Shown: piece by piece, positions 55,178 through 64,000 of the stretch
Numbering within the stretch: the first letter of the stretch is position 1
Layout of the letters: every line of letters starts with the position of its first letter
DNA from: Ypsolopha sequella
Taxonomy: Eukaryota; Arthropoda; Insecta; Lepidoptera; Ypsolophidae
Direction of reading: 5' to 3'
Length of the DNA stretch: 64,000 bases
Assembly: GCA_934047225.1 (NCBI GenBank)
Contig: OW203989.1
Location: forward strand, 7,291,977-7,355,976
Program-made: the position numbers and the translations under genes
The notes under the pieces: generated by a model
Databases searched by the model: none
Told to the model about the DNA's origin: nothing
The model's input: only the letters and a program-made list of their open reading frames with translations

Positions 55178-57048
55178 CTGAAATTGAATAAATGAAATAA
55201 ATTTGTTAAAGGTTAAAGGAAGAGACCACTTTTTATTGATAAGACTGCTAATTGTACCCTACTTTTTCTTTTGAAAATGTCTTTTTATTTTTCTTTTTTT
55301 TCTGCAATAAAAGTATATTGTATTGTACTTATTGTTATTTGGGAATATTTTTGTATTGATATTCAGTTATTACCTTTAAACAATTTGTTTAGTCCAGGAA
55401 CATTAAGGTGTCCATTTTCGAGTCCAATGTTTAATTGAGATTTTCCAACATTTGATATTCCACTGGCTTCAAAGTTAAGACTGTTTTTACCTTAAAAGCA
55501 TTCGGTAAATTTTATTTAATGAGAGAGTAATATCAGCACAATGGAAATCGTTCCCTTACATTCTGATTTAAAAATTGGCCATTTACCAAAACGATCCAAA
55601 TTTGACTAAAACATTTCAGTATAAATTACCGTAATGTTCTAATTTTGCTAAAAGGTCTATCTTCACGATTGGAAATTTTAGTTGCCTTTCAAAAATATGC
55701 TTTCAAGCATCATGTTCTAGCTATATGATAAAGAGTTTATTTGAAACACAATGATATGTAATAATAATTTAGTTAATGGGGCCAGGCGGAAATTTTGACA
55801 TTTGTGCCAAATTTTCTAACTACTGAAACGCTCAAGATTTTCAACACTGTAGTTAAACCCTCTGAAAAATATTTTATCTTGATGTTGTATCCATAATTAG
55901 TAATTAAAACCCAATAATTTTTAAGGACTGTCATGATTTAAAAAACGTGATTATGAAGAAAACATGGCTGTCTGATTTTGTCTCCCGGACATAAATTATA
56001 AGAATAAAAAAACAAAACTTAGGAGTCCTTGGTACGATTAAACGAGTCCGGTTCAGTTCTGTATAAAAGGGACAAAACAATACGAGTAAGCAAGATCGAC
56101 TGAAGGTAAAACACCGTCTGTTACACTTGCTCGCATAGGGTTTTCCCCTTTAATTGTGGTTTCTTCCCGTAACAGGAGTCACTTTTAGAAGACGTGTTAT
56201 GTCCGAGGTAAACCCACATATTTGAGCGTATTTATGTTGCATAGTTATCCAAAATAGATCTTATATTAGTTACCAGAATGTCCTAATTTGAGTAATAGAT
56301 CTGTCTCCCCTATAGCACTGATTCCGTTTGCTTTCAAATTAACGTCTACCTGCTTGGGTAGCGTTTCCCATTTAACTGTATCGCTTGCTCTTTCTGACTC
56401 ATCACTCGAATCTCGCTTCCTCTTTTTCTTTCTACTCTGTTTCATTTCTTTCAGTTTGTTCTCTAACTGAAATACAAAATTACTTTTACTCAAATATGGT
56501 CAAAAATGTGATCAAAATATATTACTTGTGTATAATCATGAATCAATCAATAGCACTAATAAATTAATTAAAGTCCCCCGCCATGAGTGTTTGTATGTAT
56601 GTCCACGCTTATCTCAAAAACTACTGTGGGGATTTTCATTCGGTTTTCACCAATAGACAAACTGATTCATGAAGAAGGTGTGAGTATGAATATTTTGTGC
56701 ACATTTGTGCAAATTAGCAAATGGTTTCATGAGATTTGTCTCCTGAAAGCTTCCAAGGCTTGCACTGCCAAAGAGTTCTAAAAAAAGCTATGTGTATTAT
56801 TGGTGAATTTGAGAGTTAGTTGTGACCCAACTTCGATGATTGTTGATATCGCCATACAAAAGTATTAGAATATTAAAAACATGCTAGAAGAATTTTTTTA
56901 CCATTTCCAATAAAACGTCTTTTTGTTCCAAAAACGATTCGTCGATTAAATTACTTCTTCTTTGCTCTGCTGGGACATCTTTTGATTTTGGAGGTAAAAT
57001 GGAAGACGGCAGGGTCTCAGCGTTTGCCAATAGCGAGTTAAAAAATAC
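54645..57048 (-). CDS. Unidentified multi-exon host gene with repeated motif
   Basis: Four exons (57048-56902, 56466-56274, 55490-55374, 55177-54645) join in a consistent frame through GT-AG introns of phases 0, 1 and 1, giving about 329 residues. The order is an acidic/helical part, a basic stretch with KKKRKR and SSDES (nuclear-signal-like and CK2-site-like), two copies of a ~20-residue motif (A-x-G-I-S-x-[IV]-G ... L-G/L-E-x-G-H), then a long polar Asn/Thr/Ser/Val tail with no known domain. Coding-looking sequence upstream suggests the true start lies before 57048. No signal peptide or transmembrane segment was seen. Function unknown. Confidence is for the gene's existence. Confidence 0.65.
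55374..55490 (-). CDS. Host gene, exon with second motif copy
   Basis: 117 bp, phase 1 at both ends, acceptor TTTTAAG|GTAAAA and donor AAAG|GTAATA. It encodes 'NFEASGISNVGKSQLNIGLE', the second copy of the motif. A symmetric exon like this can be duplicated or skipped without a frame change. Confidence 0.6.
55630..55685 (-). pseudogene. Degenerate duplicate of the motif exon in an intron
   Basis: On the minus strand, the sequence before GTAATT at 55629 aligns with the end of exon 56466-56274 ('CAAAATTAGAACATTACG|GTAAT' against 'CAAATTAGGACATTCTG|GTAAC'). It translates to 'IVKIDLLAKLEHYG' beside 'IGETDLLLKLGHSG'. The phase at its candidate acceptor (AAAG|GCAAC) does not fit, so it is probably a dead exon copy. 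Confidence 0.5.
56274..56466 (-). CDS. Host gene, exon with basic stretch and first motif copy
   Basis: 193 bp, acceptor TTGTATTTCAG|TTAGAG at phase 0, donor TTCTG|GTAACT at phase 1. It encodes 'LENKLKEMKQSRKKKRKRDS' (coiled/basic), then 'VDVNLKANGISAIGETDLLL'. This is the clearest exon of the gene. Confidence 0.7.
56902..57048 (-). CDS. Host gene, upstream exon
   Basis: 147 bp = 49 codons, phase 0 at both ends. Acceptor: a T/C-rich tract then CGGCAG|GTATTT. Donor: GAAATG|GTAAAA. The peptide includes 'NSLLANAETLPSSILPPKS' and 'LIDESFLEQKDVLLEM'. Confidence 0.6.
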
Positions 57049-57052
57049 CTGC

Positions 57053-57250
57053 CGATAGAGAAAAAAAAATACCTTCTTAAACAGTCTTTGCATCTCAAGT
57101 ATCTGTGAATTCTTTGTCTAGAGTTTTAATGAGAGAACCTCTTCCTTTAAAGTTTTCGACGTAAAACATTCCTGGGTAATAATTTAAGAAAAGGTCGTAT
57201 AAATTTACGGGTACCAGGCTTTGCAAATAAGATAGAAACTTTATTCGTTA
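57053..57250 (-). pseudogene. Coding-like upstream segment with a frame break
   Basis: From about 57250 the minus strand reads 'FLSYLQSLVPVNLYDLFLN', 'YYPGMFYVENFKGRGSLI' and 'KTLDKEFTDT', then TGA at 57097-57095. One frame over, 'EMQRLFKK' continues in frame into the next exon. Either one extra T at 57097-57098 breaks an exon here, or an unseen intron separates the parts. The acceptor for this segment is weak. Confidence 0.4.
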
Positions 57251-58126
57251 ATAGTTTGGCAAGTGTAAACATTAATTATGGAAGTAAGACATAAAACATT
57301 AATGATAGATCGATTGCTGTTGCGATTTGCGTGTTGATTTTGCTGTAGCGAATACTACAGACAAAGATCGATGAACTAACATAAGAACACGTCATTGAAC
57401 CTCTTCATTTTCATGAAACAAGAGTAGAAAGCGAATGGCGCTCTCCACATCGCTTTCTCTGAAAGTATCATAATAACACAAAACGAAGGATGTTTTCATT
57501 ACTCAAAGCGTAATAACCTAAATAGGATCCCAACATTACCAAAACAATAAGAAGAGATGATCCTGGAGCAATACACATGTTTTAGCACTGATCGTCAAAG
57601 GAAACCAAAATGGCCGCTGCTGATTTTACGATTGAACGAAATTGACGAATATAAATAAATACAATTCTTGGAGTTTTATGGCTGAGTGTGATTGTCGGTT
57701 CGTGTGTAATGCGTATGTAGCTGAAACGCATTTGGCAGGCGAATTTGGGTGAAACGTTAATGTCCTCAGTCCATAACCGTGCGTGTTCATTAACGGCACG
57801 TATTAAAATTACGCTTAGAAATAGGACCACGTCGCAGTCGGTCACATCAGCTGTAGATTACAAAACATGATCCACATGAGGTGAAATAAGGCCTCTTGAA
57901 ATCTCTATTTTCCATGAAATCTTATGTTTTATTTATATGTGCATCTCTTATCATTTAACAGCAATCTGCTCGATAAAAAATATATATAAATTTATATACA
58001 TTTTATTTTTATAACAAATAAAATCTTATCAAACTTTATTTGTTTCTTTGGAGTTCCTTATTCACAGCAACAAAAGACATCCTATATGACCTGCACTCAC
58101 AGTCCAAAATTTGAAACACTTCTGAT
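57251..58126. other. Unassigned; 5' flank or intron of the host gene
   Basis: No further exon with good splice sites was recognised. Confidence 0.35.
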
Positions 58127-58590
58127 ATCAAAAATCAAAATCAAAATCATTTATTTATTACATATGTAACAGTTTTAGTTGTTGAATTCTCCTTTTAAGT
58201 TTTCACCTGTAATTCCTTCTGTGAACACTTATTGTAATTCCTTAACAATTAATTGTTCCCTGTTCTGTACACCTGCATCTTTTATTAACTAACATAATAT
58301 CAATAAACATAAATGGGGAGGAACTGAGACCTAAAATACAGTTTGTTCTCAAACTAGCTTAGGTCTCAGGGCTCATATTAACAAGGCTTAACATTTGCAA
58401 ACTAGTAGGTATTTAAAAATCCGCTATATTATACTTGTAATGTATAGTAAACTACACTAATGTCTATACTCCTATGTGATTATATGTATATTGATGTGCA
58501 TACCTATCAATATATTGTAAGGAAACTTAAATTTATTAATTATTTTTTTAGGTTAAGCTATTTCTGGTATATAAATAAATGATTTTTGAC
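58127..58590. repeat. Repeat bounded by TCAAAATCAAAATCATTTATT
   Basis: Starts with three (A)ATCAAA units and CATTTATTTATTACAT and ends near 'ATAAATAAATGATTTTTGA', its partial inverse. (TGATTTT)n tails of this sort end many insect CR1-type LINEs, so this may be an inverse 3' UTR. No frame was seen. Confidence 0.4.
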
Positions 58591-58984
58591 CTGTAGTAGG
58601 AGAAAATCGCTGTTTCATCGCGACAGTTGCAACAGAACTAAAAATAACTATTAAAACAAAGCAAGACTTTAAAATGTACCATCGAAGAAAAGCCCGCTAT
58701 CCCACTCATCACCCACACTGCAATAGTAATAAGTGCATTTGGTAGGTCAGCGGCAATCTCTACGATGGCACAATATGTGAAATAACGTGTGAACTTATTA
58801 AATAATTATAGTAAGCAAACAATCCAATTATGATAGCCGTTGGAACCTCATGGCTTAACGATGTTTATACAACCATCAATTTCGAGCGTTTAGAAAAGTT
58901 TCAAGAAGTATTTAAGGCATCGGGATACAAATAAAAATAAACCGTTTTCAGACGGCGTGTTTTGTAACACGAGCTTTTATCATC
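58591..58984. other. Unassigned sequence
   Basis: Nothing was recognised. Confidence 0.4.
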
Positions 58985-59160
58985 TCGTTCACACCTGGAA
59001 TAAGTCAATGTAGTTCCTGATGGGTGGTGAGCCCTATTAAAGTACTTCGGAAACAAAATAGCCTAACAGCTTAACGTACTTTCCAAAATTAATATGTACC
59101 GCGGGGATTAAACCCTTGACCTTATCAGGGGAGCACTCTATTACTCGGCTATAAGGTCGG
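58985..59160 (-). mobile_element. tRNA-derived SINE, diverged
   Basis: The minus-strand head at 59160-59095 has a box A-like 'GAGTAATAGAGTGCTCCCC' and box B 'GGGTTTAATCCCCGCGG', then 'GTTAAGCTGTTAGGCTATTT' and 'CACCACCCATCAGGAAC'. Confidence 0.7.
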
Positions 59161-60052
59161 TCTACTGCTAAACTCCGAACTAACTCGATTCAACTAACCC
59201 TTTGAAACATAAGACCTTTGGAAGAAGTTCTCAAGTATAACATCATCACGAGGTGACAAGTGAGAACAATCTGATCTCACAAGTATAACAATATCAGTTT
59301 GAAATGCGCCGTTCTTTGTTGTTGTTGCGTCATTTAAATCGTGGTTTTGTTTCTTTGAGAGCTGTATCAAATGATACAAGAGATCATCCTAACATCCTAT
59401 AAAATAAATATCAGAACAAGTTCACATAGGTAGGTTCTAATAGGGGTGTCTGAAAAGAGCGACCTGACGGGCGTAAAGTTACAAGGGAAGCGCCACATCT
59501 GGTAAATGAAATAATAAATATTATAATAAAATAGGTCTTTACAATTTCATAACATTGCCGAAATTTTCTTACAGATTCATGAGTTCATAATTCCTGTAGT
59601 TGAATAGCTATTTCAATGATTTGTTTTTTGTTTGAAAGTTGATTAATCACGTATCAAAATTTGTTTTTATTTTTAGTTTGATTATAAAAATTAAATTTTC
59701 AAAAACGACGAACCTAAATTTCTATGATGAGATTCGTTATATTTTTTAGAGCTGACACTTGTAAAATTAAATGAATGTACAAAATATTCACACACATAAG
59801 AAATTACATAATTTGGATTTGTCATTCGTAAAAAAAATGCAAAAATGTTAGTACTGAAAATTGAGTTTCCTTCAAATTATCTATAGAAAACTGCAATTTC
59901 ATAGGTAAAGACCTAATATTACATCATTTTAAATTAGGGGGGGGGCTCGGTCTGCAGATGATAGTAATTTCATGAGTATAGTGGCAATAATGGAGGAGGT
60001 CTTGCAAAAAGAAAAAAACATTGTCTAAACAACAATATTGATTTTGTAATAC
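59161..60052. other. Unassigned AT-rich sequence; G-run
   Basis: A run of about nine G at 59938-59946. Otherwise nothing was recognised. Confidence 0.4.
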
Positions 60053-60218
60053 AGCGGATCTACCGCGTAATTCTGATTTTCATCAACATCAACTTGAGAT
60101 TGAAATTTGTCGTGCGTGCGACGACGCCCGACTAACATGCCATCTCTTTTGCACGCGTTGAATTTCGCATGCATTTGCTTGAATTTGATACAAATCAGAA
60201 TTACGCGGTAGACCCGCA
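60053..60218. mobile_element. Palindromic MITE
   Basis: Ends GCGGATCTACCGCGTAATTC / GAATTACGCGGTAGACCCGC with arms of about 26 bp. The centre contains 'GCATGCATTTGC' and CpG-rich 'CGTGCGTGCGACGACG'. It sits at the broken upstream edge of a LINE. Confidence 0.7.
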
Positions 60219-60222
60219 GGTC

Positions 60223-60479
60223 ATGAAAACGACATCAGTTTTGTGTGACAAAATTTAAATATCTGGGACATATCGTTGCCGACGACCGAAGATATTGAAA
60301 GGGAACGCAGGGCTCTGGCGGTTAGAGGTAACATGCTGGCCCGCAGATTTTCTCGTTGTACAGAGGAAGTTAAGCTAACGCTTTTTAAGGCATACTGCCA
60401 GAGCTTATACACGGGGAATCTGTGGATCAAGTATACCAAGAGATCGCTGGACACCCAGCGCGTTCAATATAATAATGTA
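60223..60479 (+). mobile_element. LINE reverse transcriptase fragment, left part
   Basis: 'TKFKYLGHIVAD', then a frameshift, then 'DIERERRALAVRGNMLARRF' and 'EEVKLTLFKAYCQSLYTGNL', ending 'RVQYNNVF'. This is the C-terminal region of a non-LTR reverse transcriptase. It continues at 60875. Confidence 0.75.
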
Positions 60480-60874
60480 TTTTCAATGCATATGCTCGTA
60501 AAGGCCCACTTTTTATGCATCAAAACCGAACAAAAAGTCGATTATTTTGCCCTAGGGCTTTATTATTATTATTTTTTTTTATTTATTTACAATGGTTGGC
60601 TAACCTGCAGCCTTTCCTGTGTACCATAGATGTAAAACTTTTTTTTCCACTGTTTAACGGCTCTGGATACAGTCCTTTTGAGCCAATTATAATTTAAAGT
60701 TCACAAGATTATATTTGTTTTCATTTCCTCACACTATGCATTGAAAAACGTAGTATGATACACGGGCGTAAAAGCAATAAATTACTCGGTTACGTTTAAA
60801 ACACTCGCTACGCTCGTGTTTTAAATCGTCCTCGTGATTTATTCCTTTTCGCCCTAGTAGCATAAACTACTATT
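60480..60874 (+). mobile_element. Two-part MITE-like unit, copy 2, inside the LINE
   Basis: Same order of parts as 43162-43556: TTTTCAATGCAT ... ATGCATTGAAAAAC, then the hairpin 'GTAGTATGATACACGGGCG' ... 'GCATAAACTACTATT'. It splits the LINE reading frame. The exact duplication at the edges (TA or TATT) is unclear. Confidence 0.75.
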
Positions 60875-61228
60875 AGGATGCTGATGGGTCTGCCCCGCTT
60901 ATGTAGTGCGTCAGGGATGTTCACGGAGTACCAAACAGATGGCTTTACTACTATAATCCGTAAAAAGACCATATCCTTGATCCGCAGGACACGGGACAGT
61001 CCCAACAGCATCCTGGAAACCATAGCCGACAGATTTACGTCGCCACTACGGAGGTGTTTTGTGCGGAGAGTGATCGTGGAGACCTCCTCATCTCCTTGGT
61101 CGCTCCTGGTACGGAGCACATAAGTTCTGTGTAGTTAATTTAATTTAATTTTCTTTCTTTCTTTATAATTATTAATAAGTCTTACTAACATGCTATGGAT
61201 CCAAGTTGTCCGAAATAAAAGTTTTTTT
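60875..61228 (+). mobile_element. LINE fragment, right part, with 3' UTR
   Basis: Resumes 'RMLMGLPRLCSASGMF', then 'TDGFTTIIRKKTISLIRR', and ends 'SSPWSLLVRST'. The 3' UTR has TTTCTTTCTTTATAATTATT and 'ATGGATCCAAGTTGTCCG' before a short AAATAAAAG/poly-T end. Confidence 0.75.
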
Positions 61229-61295
61229 TTTTTTTGTGATACGGTGGGTCATTAGCTTGGACGAATAACCCCTGTCATTAGATAATGACGGTAGG

Positions 61296-61664
61296 ATGAT
61301 TGTAGAGGGGAGGTGGTCGAAAAAGATAGAATTCAATAATAATAAAATTAAAGCAGTTCGTAAAACACATACTAAGCATTTTCTCAGACGTTGGTGCGTC
61401 ACATATAATGAAATTTACGATCATTCAAAATCTAGAGGCAAACTAAAACTGTACAAAGAAAAACCTGAACTCTTATTCCGATGTAATAGAAGCCACTTCA
61501 CGTCAAGGGATATCATAGGATTATGTTCGCAGAATTTTATTTCCTTTCTCGCATTTTATCCGAATATAATAAATGTGATTTGTATTCGTAATCCATCAAT
61601 TTTCCGAGTCAAAAGTTACCCAAATAAATGTTATGCTGGATTTGTGTGGTATTTCGTTTTATAG
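61296..61664 (+). other. Unassigned 122-codon open frame
   Basis: A Lys/Arg-rich open frame starting MIVEGRWSKK and ending CYAGFVWYFVL. No domain, no splice context, and it follows directly after a LINE tail. It could be the remains of another element or chance. Confidence 0.2.
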
Positions 61665-62197
61665 AACATATGAAATATATATTTTTGTCTCCTTCACTCT
61701 CCTCAATTTTTGTTAATTTTGTCACGCCAGGGACTAGTATTTCCTAGGCCCTGAGCCACGCCTCTTTTAGTCTTCATATCTAGACACACGCAAAGATTTC
61801 AAAAGTTTAGATGAGCCCTAGCACCTAAAATCTATTGCATTGTTTTTGAATGTGTGCGTTGATATAATGCCGACGCGCGCACACTTTATGAGTGCGCAAT
61901 CTGTCTACCTACAGCCAGCAAACTCATCAGACTACTAAAGTCGTAAAAATTCAAAACTGTAAGTGCACTTAAGACGTCCAACTATCACTGTGTTTAGATG
62001 AGCAGTTATTCCAAACATGTGATCGTCACCCATTTAAAGGTGGAAACATTTTGGTGCTATCATGCTACGGTAAGGGCATCTATCTTTACTTTTGAAATCT
62101 TTGGACACACGGTAGTGCGTCCAGTACAGGGCCGGCTTCGAAAAAGAAGAGGCTGGCGCACCAGCCGTGTTACTAGGTGTTAATTTTACCATGGGGC
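61665..62197. other. Unassigned sequence
   Basis: Nothing was recognised. Confidence 0.4.
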
Positions 62198-62304
62198 CAA
62201 CCCTGAAATGGCGAAAAAAAATCTGCTGTCCCATAGAAAAGTTCAATAACTACTCAACCAAAATGTATGAAACAGCTCATTTATTTTTGCGATTTCAGGG
62301 TTGG
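62198..62304. mobile_element. Small palindromic MITE
   Basis: Ends CCAACCCTGAAATGGCGAAA / TTTGCGATTTCAGGGTTGG with a loop carrying 'AAAATGTATGAAACAG'. 107 bp. The loop resembles about 4125-4170. Confidence 0.7.
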
Positions 62305-62799
62305 CAAGAACAACCCGTTTAAAGGAAAAAGGTTATCAAATTAACTCAAAATGTATTAGACCTACAAAGCTGCAATTTTTCGTGCAAATTAAATTCCCCT
62401 CAAAAACCTGAAATCCTAAATTTAATAATTTTAACTTAAATAGTGCTTGAGATAATAGTGTTGATTTGGTGCAACACGCTTTAACACTTAATTCAAGCAT
62501 TCTGTCTTTTTCCTTCTCTATCGAAAAGACAGGACGCTTAAAATAAGGTAAGTTCTGTCAAATAAGTTAAGTCGTGTTAAGTACATAAGTATGTCCAAAC
62601 AAACTTATTGCTTAACAGCAAATTCTTATCCTCCAAAAAATATTGCTTTTTCTACATTCCAAACTTCGATCCAACGTTTCGCTGGAGCGTAAATTGCATT
62701 CACAAATTCAATAACGTGAAATGACACCGAAAGTTATTCCAAATCGAAAATTTATCTTCTTCAGGGATTGTCGTACTTACAGTCAGCCATACGACTATG

Positions 62800-62925
62800 T
62801 TAAGAGCGGTTTTGCAGCCGGATTGTGAAAAACTCGCCATTTTCGAATTTTGAATTTAAGTGTTCTGTTTCGATTAAGTAGAAAAAGGCGGGTTTTTCAC
62901 AATTCGGCTGCGAAACCGTTCTTAA
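62800..62925. mobile_element. Palindromic mini-MITE at TTAA
   Basis: TTAAGAGCGGTTTTGCAGCC ... GGCTGCGAAACCGTTCTTAA, with inner arms 'TTGTGAAAAACTCGCC' / 'GGCGGGTTTTTCACAA'. 126 bp including both TTAA. Confidence 0.75.
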
Positions 62926-62944
62926 CGTAATTTTTGATTGCTTT

Positions 62945-63060
62945 TGTGGCCAAGGGGGTAAAATTGGGATACTAATCTACAGGTCGTGGGTTCAAAATCT
63001 GTAGGAGCGTAATTTGTGTCCAGTTTAATTGCCTAGAAAAGCACAATATATGCATACAAA
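62945..63060 (+). mobile_element. SINE head fragment
   Basis: tRNA-like 'GTGGCCAAGGGGGTAAAATT' and box B-like 'GTCGTGGGTTCAAAATCTG', then 'AGGAGCGTAATTTGTGTCC'. The tail is missing. Confidence 0.6.
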
Positions 63061-64000
63061 ATTATAGAATTGGGATCAATTAAATTTATTTATCTTTATT
63101 CCTTAAGAACCCGGTGCAGGACGATGCCAACTCCGATGCAAAGCGACACGTATCGCGACAATAAAGCGCATATTTGGATGGCTGATCTTTAGCTTTGCCC
63201 CACGCCGCGCCGCCGCGCCGTTCGAACTGTGCTGAGCGAATCTCGCCCTTTGCGTTGGAAATAATAATTATTTCCGAATACCTTAATTGTGCCTTGATTA
63301 CTTTTTATTTTTTATTCTGTTTTAATTAACTAGAATATTGATGATACTTCCAAGTGGTGTATGTGCTTACTTTGCTTGTTAAATGTTCATAAGTTACTTA
63401 ACGAAGCCTTGTAAAAGTACTCGATTTTAGGGATAAAACTCATTATTTTAAATACGTGTAATTTTCTGGTCTTTAACGCGAAAATCAAGGAGATACACCA
63501 CTTCATATTGACCGTCTAAATGAAAGCCTAAAATTTATTTGATTGAATTGTTTAATTTTCGCGAGTTATTATGGTTTTTAGATATGTATGAAGTACGATT
63601 CGGAGCGGGTTCTAAAGTAGAAAATCGTTACCTAACAAAACATACATGTCGGACAGACTTGATTAATAGTAGTTTATGAAACTGGCACATAAAGAGGTTA
63701 TTCAAATACGGGTATACGTTTAAAAAACGAGCCGTTAGCGAGTTTTTTCATAATATACACTAGTGTTTTAATACCTAGTTATGTGTAGTTTCATACACTA
63801 CTTTATCTTCACTGATGCAAATGTTACCTACCTATTTTCTAATCCATAAGTTGTGGGTGACATTTGTCGTAAACTTTTCTTGATTTTGCGGGTTCTTTTA
63901 ATTGTTTTTAATTTTTGTTGCTCAGTATTATTGCTGTCAGACAACTTTGCCCAGAAGAAAACTTTTAACAAACAAAAAAGCAGTAAATATTAAATTAACA
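63061..64000. other. Unassigned; a GC-rich patch
   Basis: About 63105-63260 is CpG-rich ('CACGCCGCGCCGCCGCGCCG') in AT-rich surroundings and could be regulatory, but nothing supports a specific role. The rest is unrecognised. Confidence 0.35.

Noticed and set aside
60808..61119. 103-codon minus-strand frame
   Set aside because: Antisense to the LINE C-terminus, whose plus-strand translation matches known reverse transcriptases.

Overview
The window looks like moth or butterfly (Lepidoptera) nuclear DNA. It is AT-rich and almost wholly intergenic or intronic. It carries lepidopteran-type Helitrons (Lep1-like, with TC and CTAG/CTAA ends), tRNA-derived SINEs whose 3' part reads 'CATGTCGTGACGATATG', RTE- and Jockey/CR1-like LINE 3' ends, mariners, hAT and TTAA-type MITEs, one insect errantivirus and one copia element. 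Nothing prokaryotic is seen: no operons, ribosome binding sites, CRISPR arrays or rRNA.

Host genes are few and both lie on the minus strand. One is a four-exon gene ending at 54645 (exons 57048-56902, 56466-56274, 55490-55374, 55177-54645) with consistent GT-AG junctions. It encodes a protein with a basic Lys/Arg stretch, a repeated ~20-residue motif split over exons, and a polar Asn/Ser/Thr-rich tail. Coding-looking sequence continues upstream to about 57250 but has a frame break. The other is a lone first coding exon (46770-46590) starting with an Ala/Pro-rich stretch and ending at a consensus splice donor. I could not identify either product.

Layout: 1-9 kb, Helitron pieces, MITEs, a three-unit tandem repeat and a LINE fragment. 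9-20 kb, two mariner remnants, a hairpin element with a 14-bp target duplication, a complete Helitron, LINE 3' ends and a Penelope-like fragment. 20-27 kb, nested foldback MITEs, including a 1.4-kb palindrome and an 888-bp hAT-type element with ATCCGG arrays. 27.8-29.2 kb, a miniature copia element with identical LTRs. 32.1-39.3 kb, a complete errantivirus (gag-pol-env, identical LTRs, CCGG target duplication) with one frame break in pol. 40-54 kb, more MITEs, a SINE cluster, and a hAT MITE inside a LINE. 54.6-57.2 kb, the host gene. 57-64 kb, SINEs, a LINE split by an insertion, and small palindromic MITEs.

Most insertions are old and broken. The errantivirus and the miniature copia stand out because their LTR pairs read as identical, which points to recent insertion. 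No defence-type or other new multi-gene system was recognised. The best candidates for something undescribed are the repeat-exon host gene, the copia deletion derivative and the TTAA-bounded MITE family with at least six copies.
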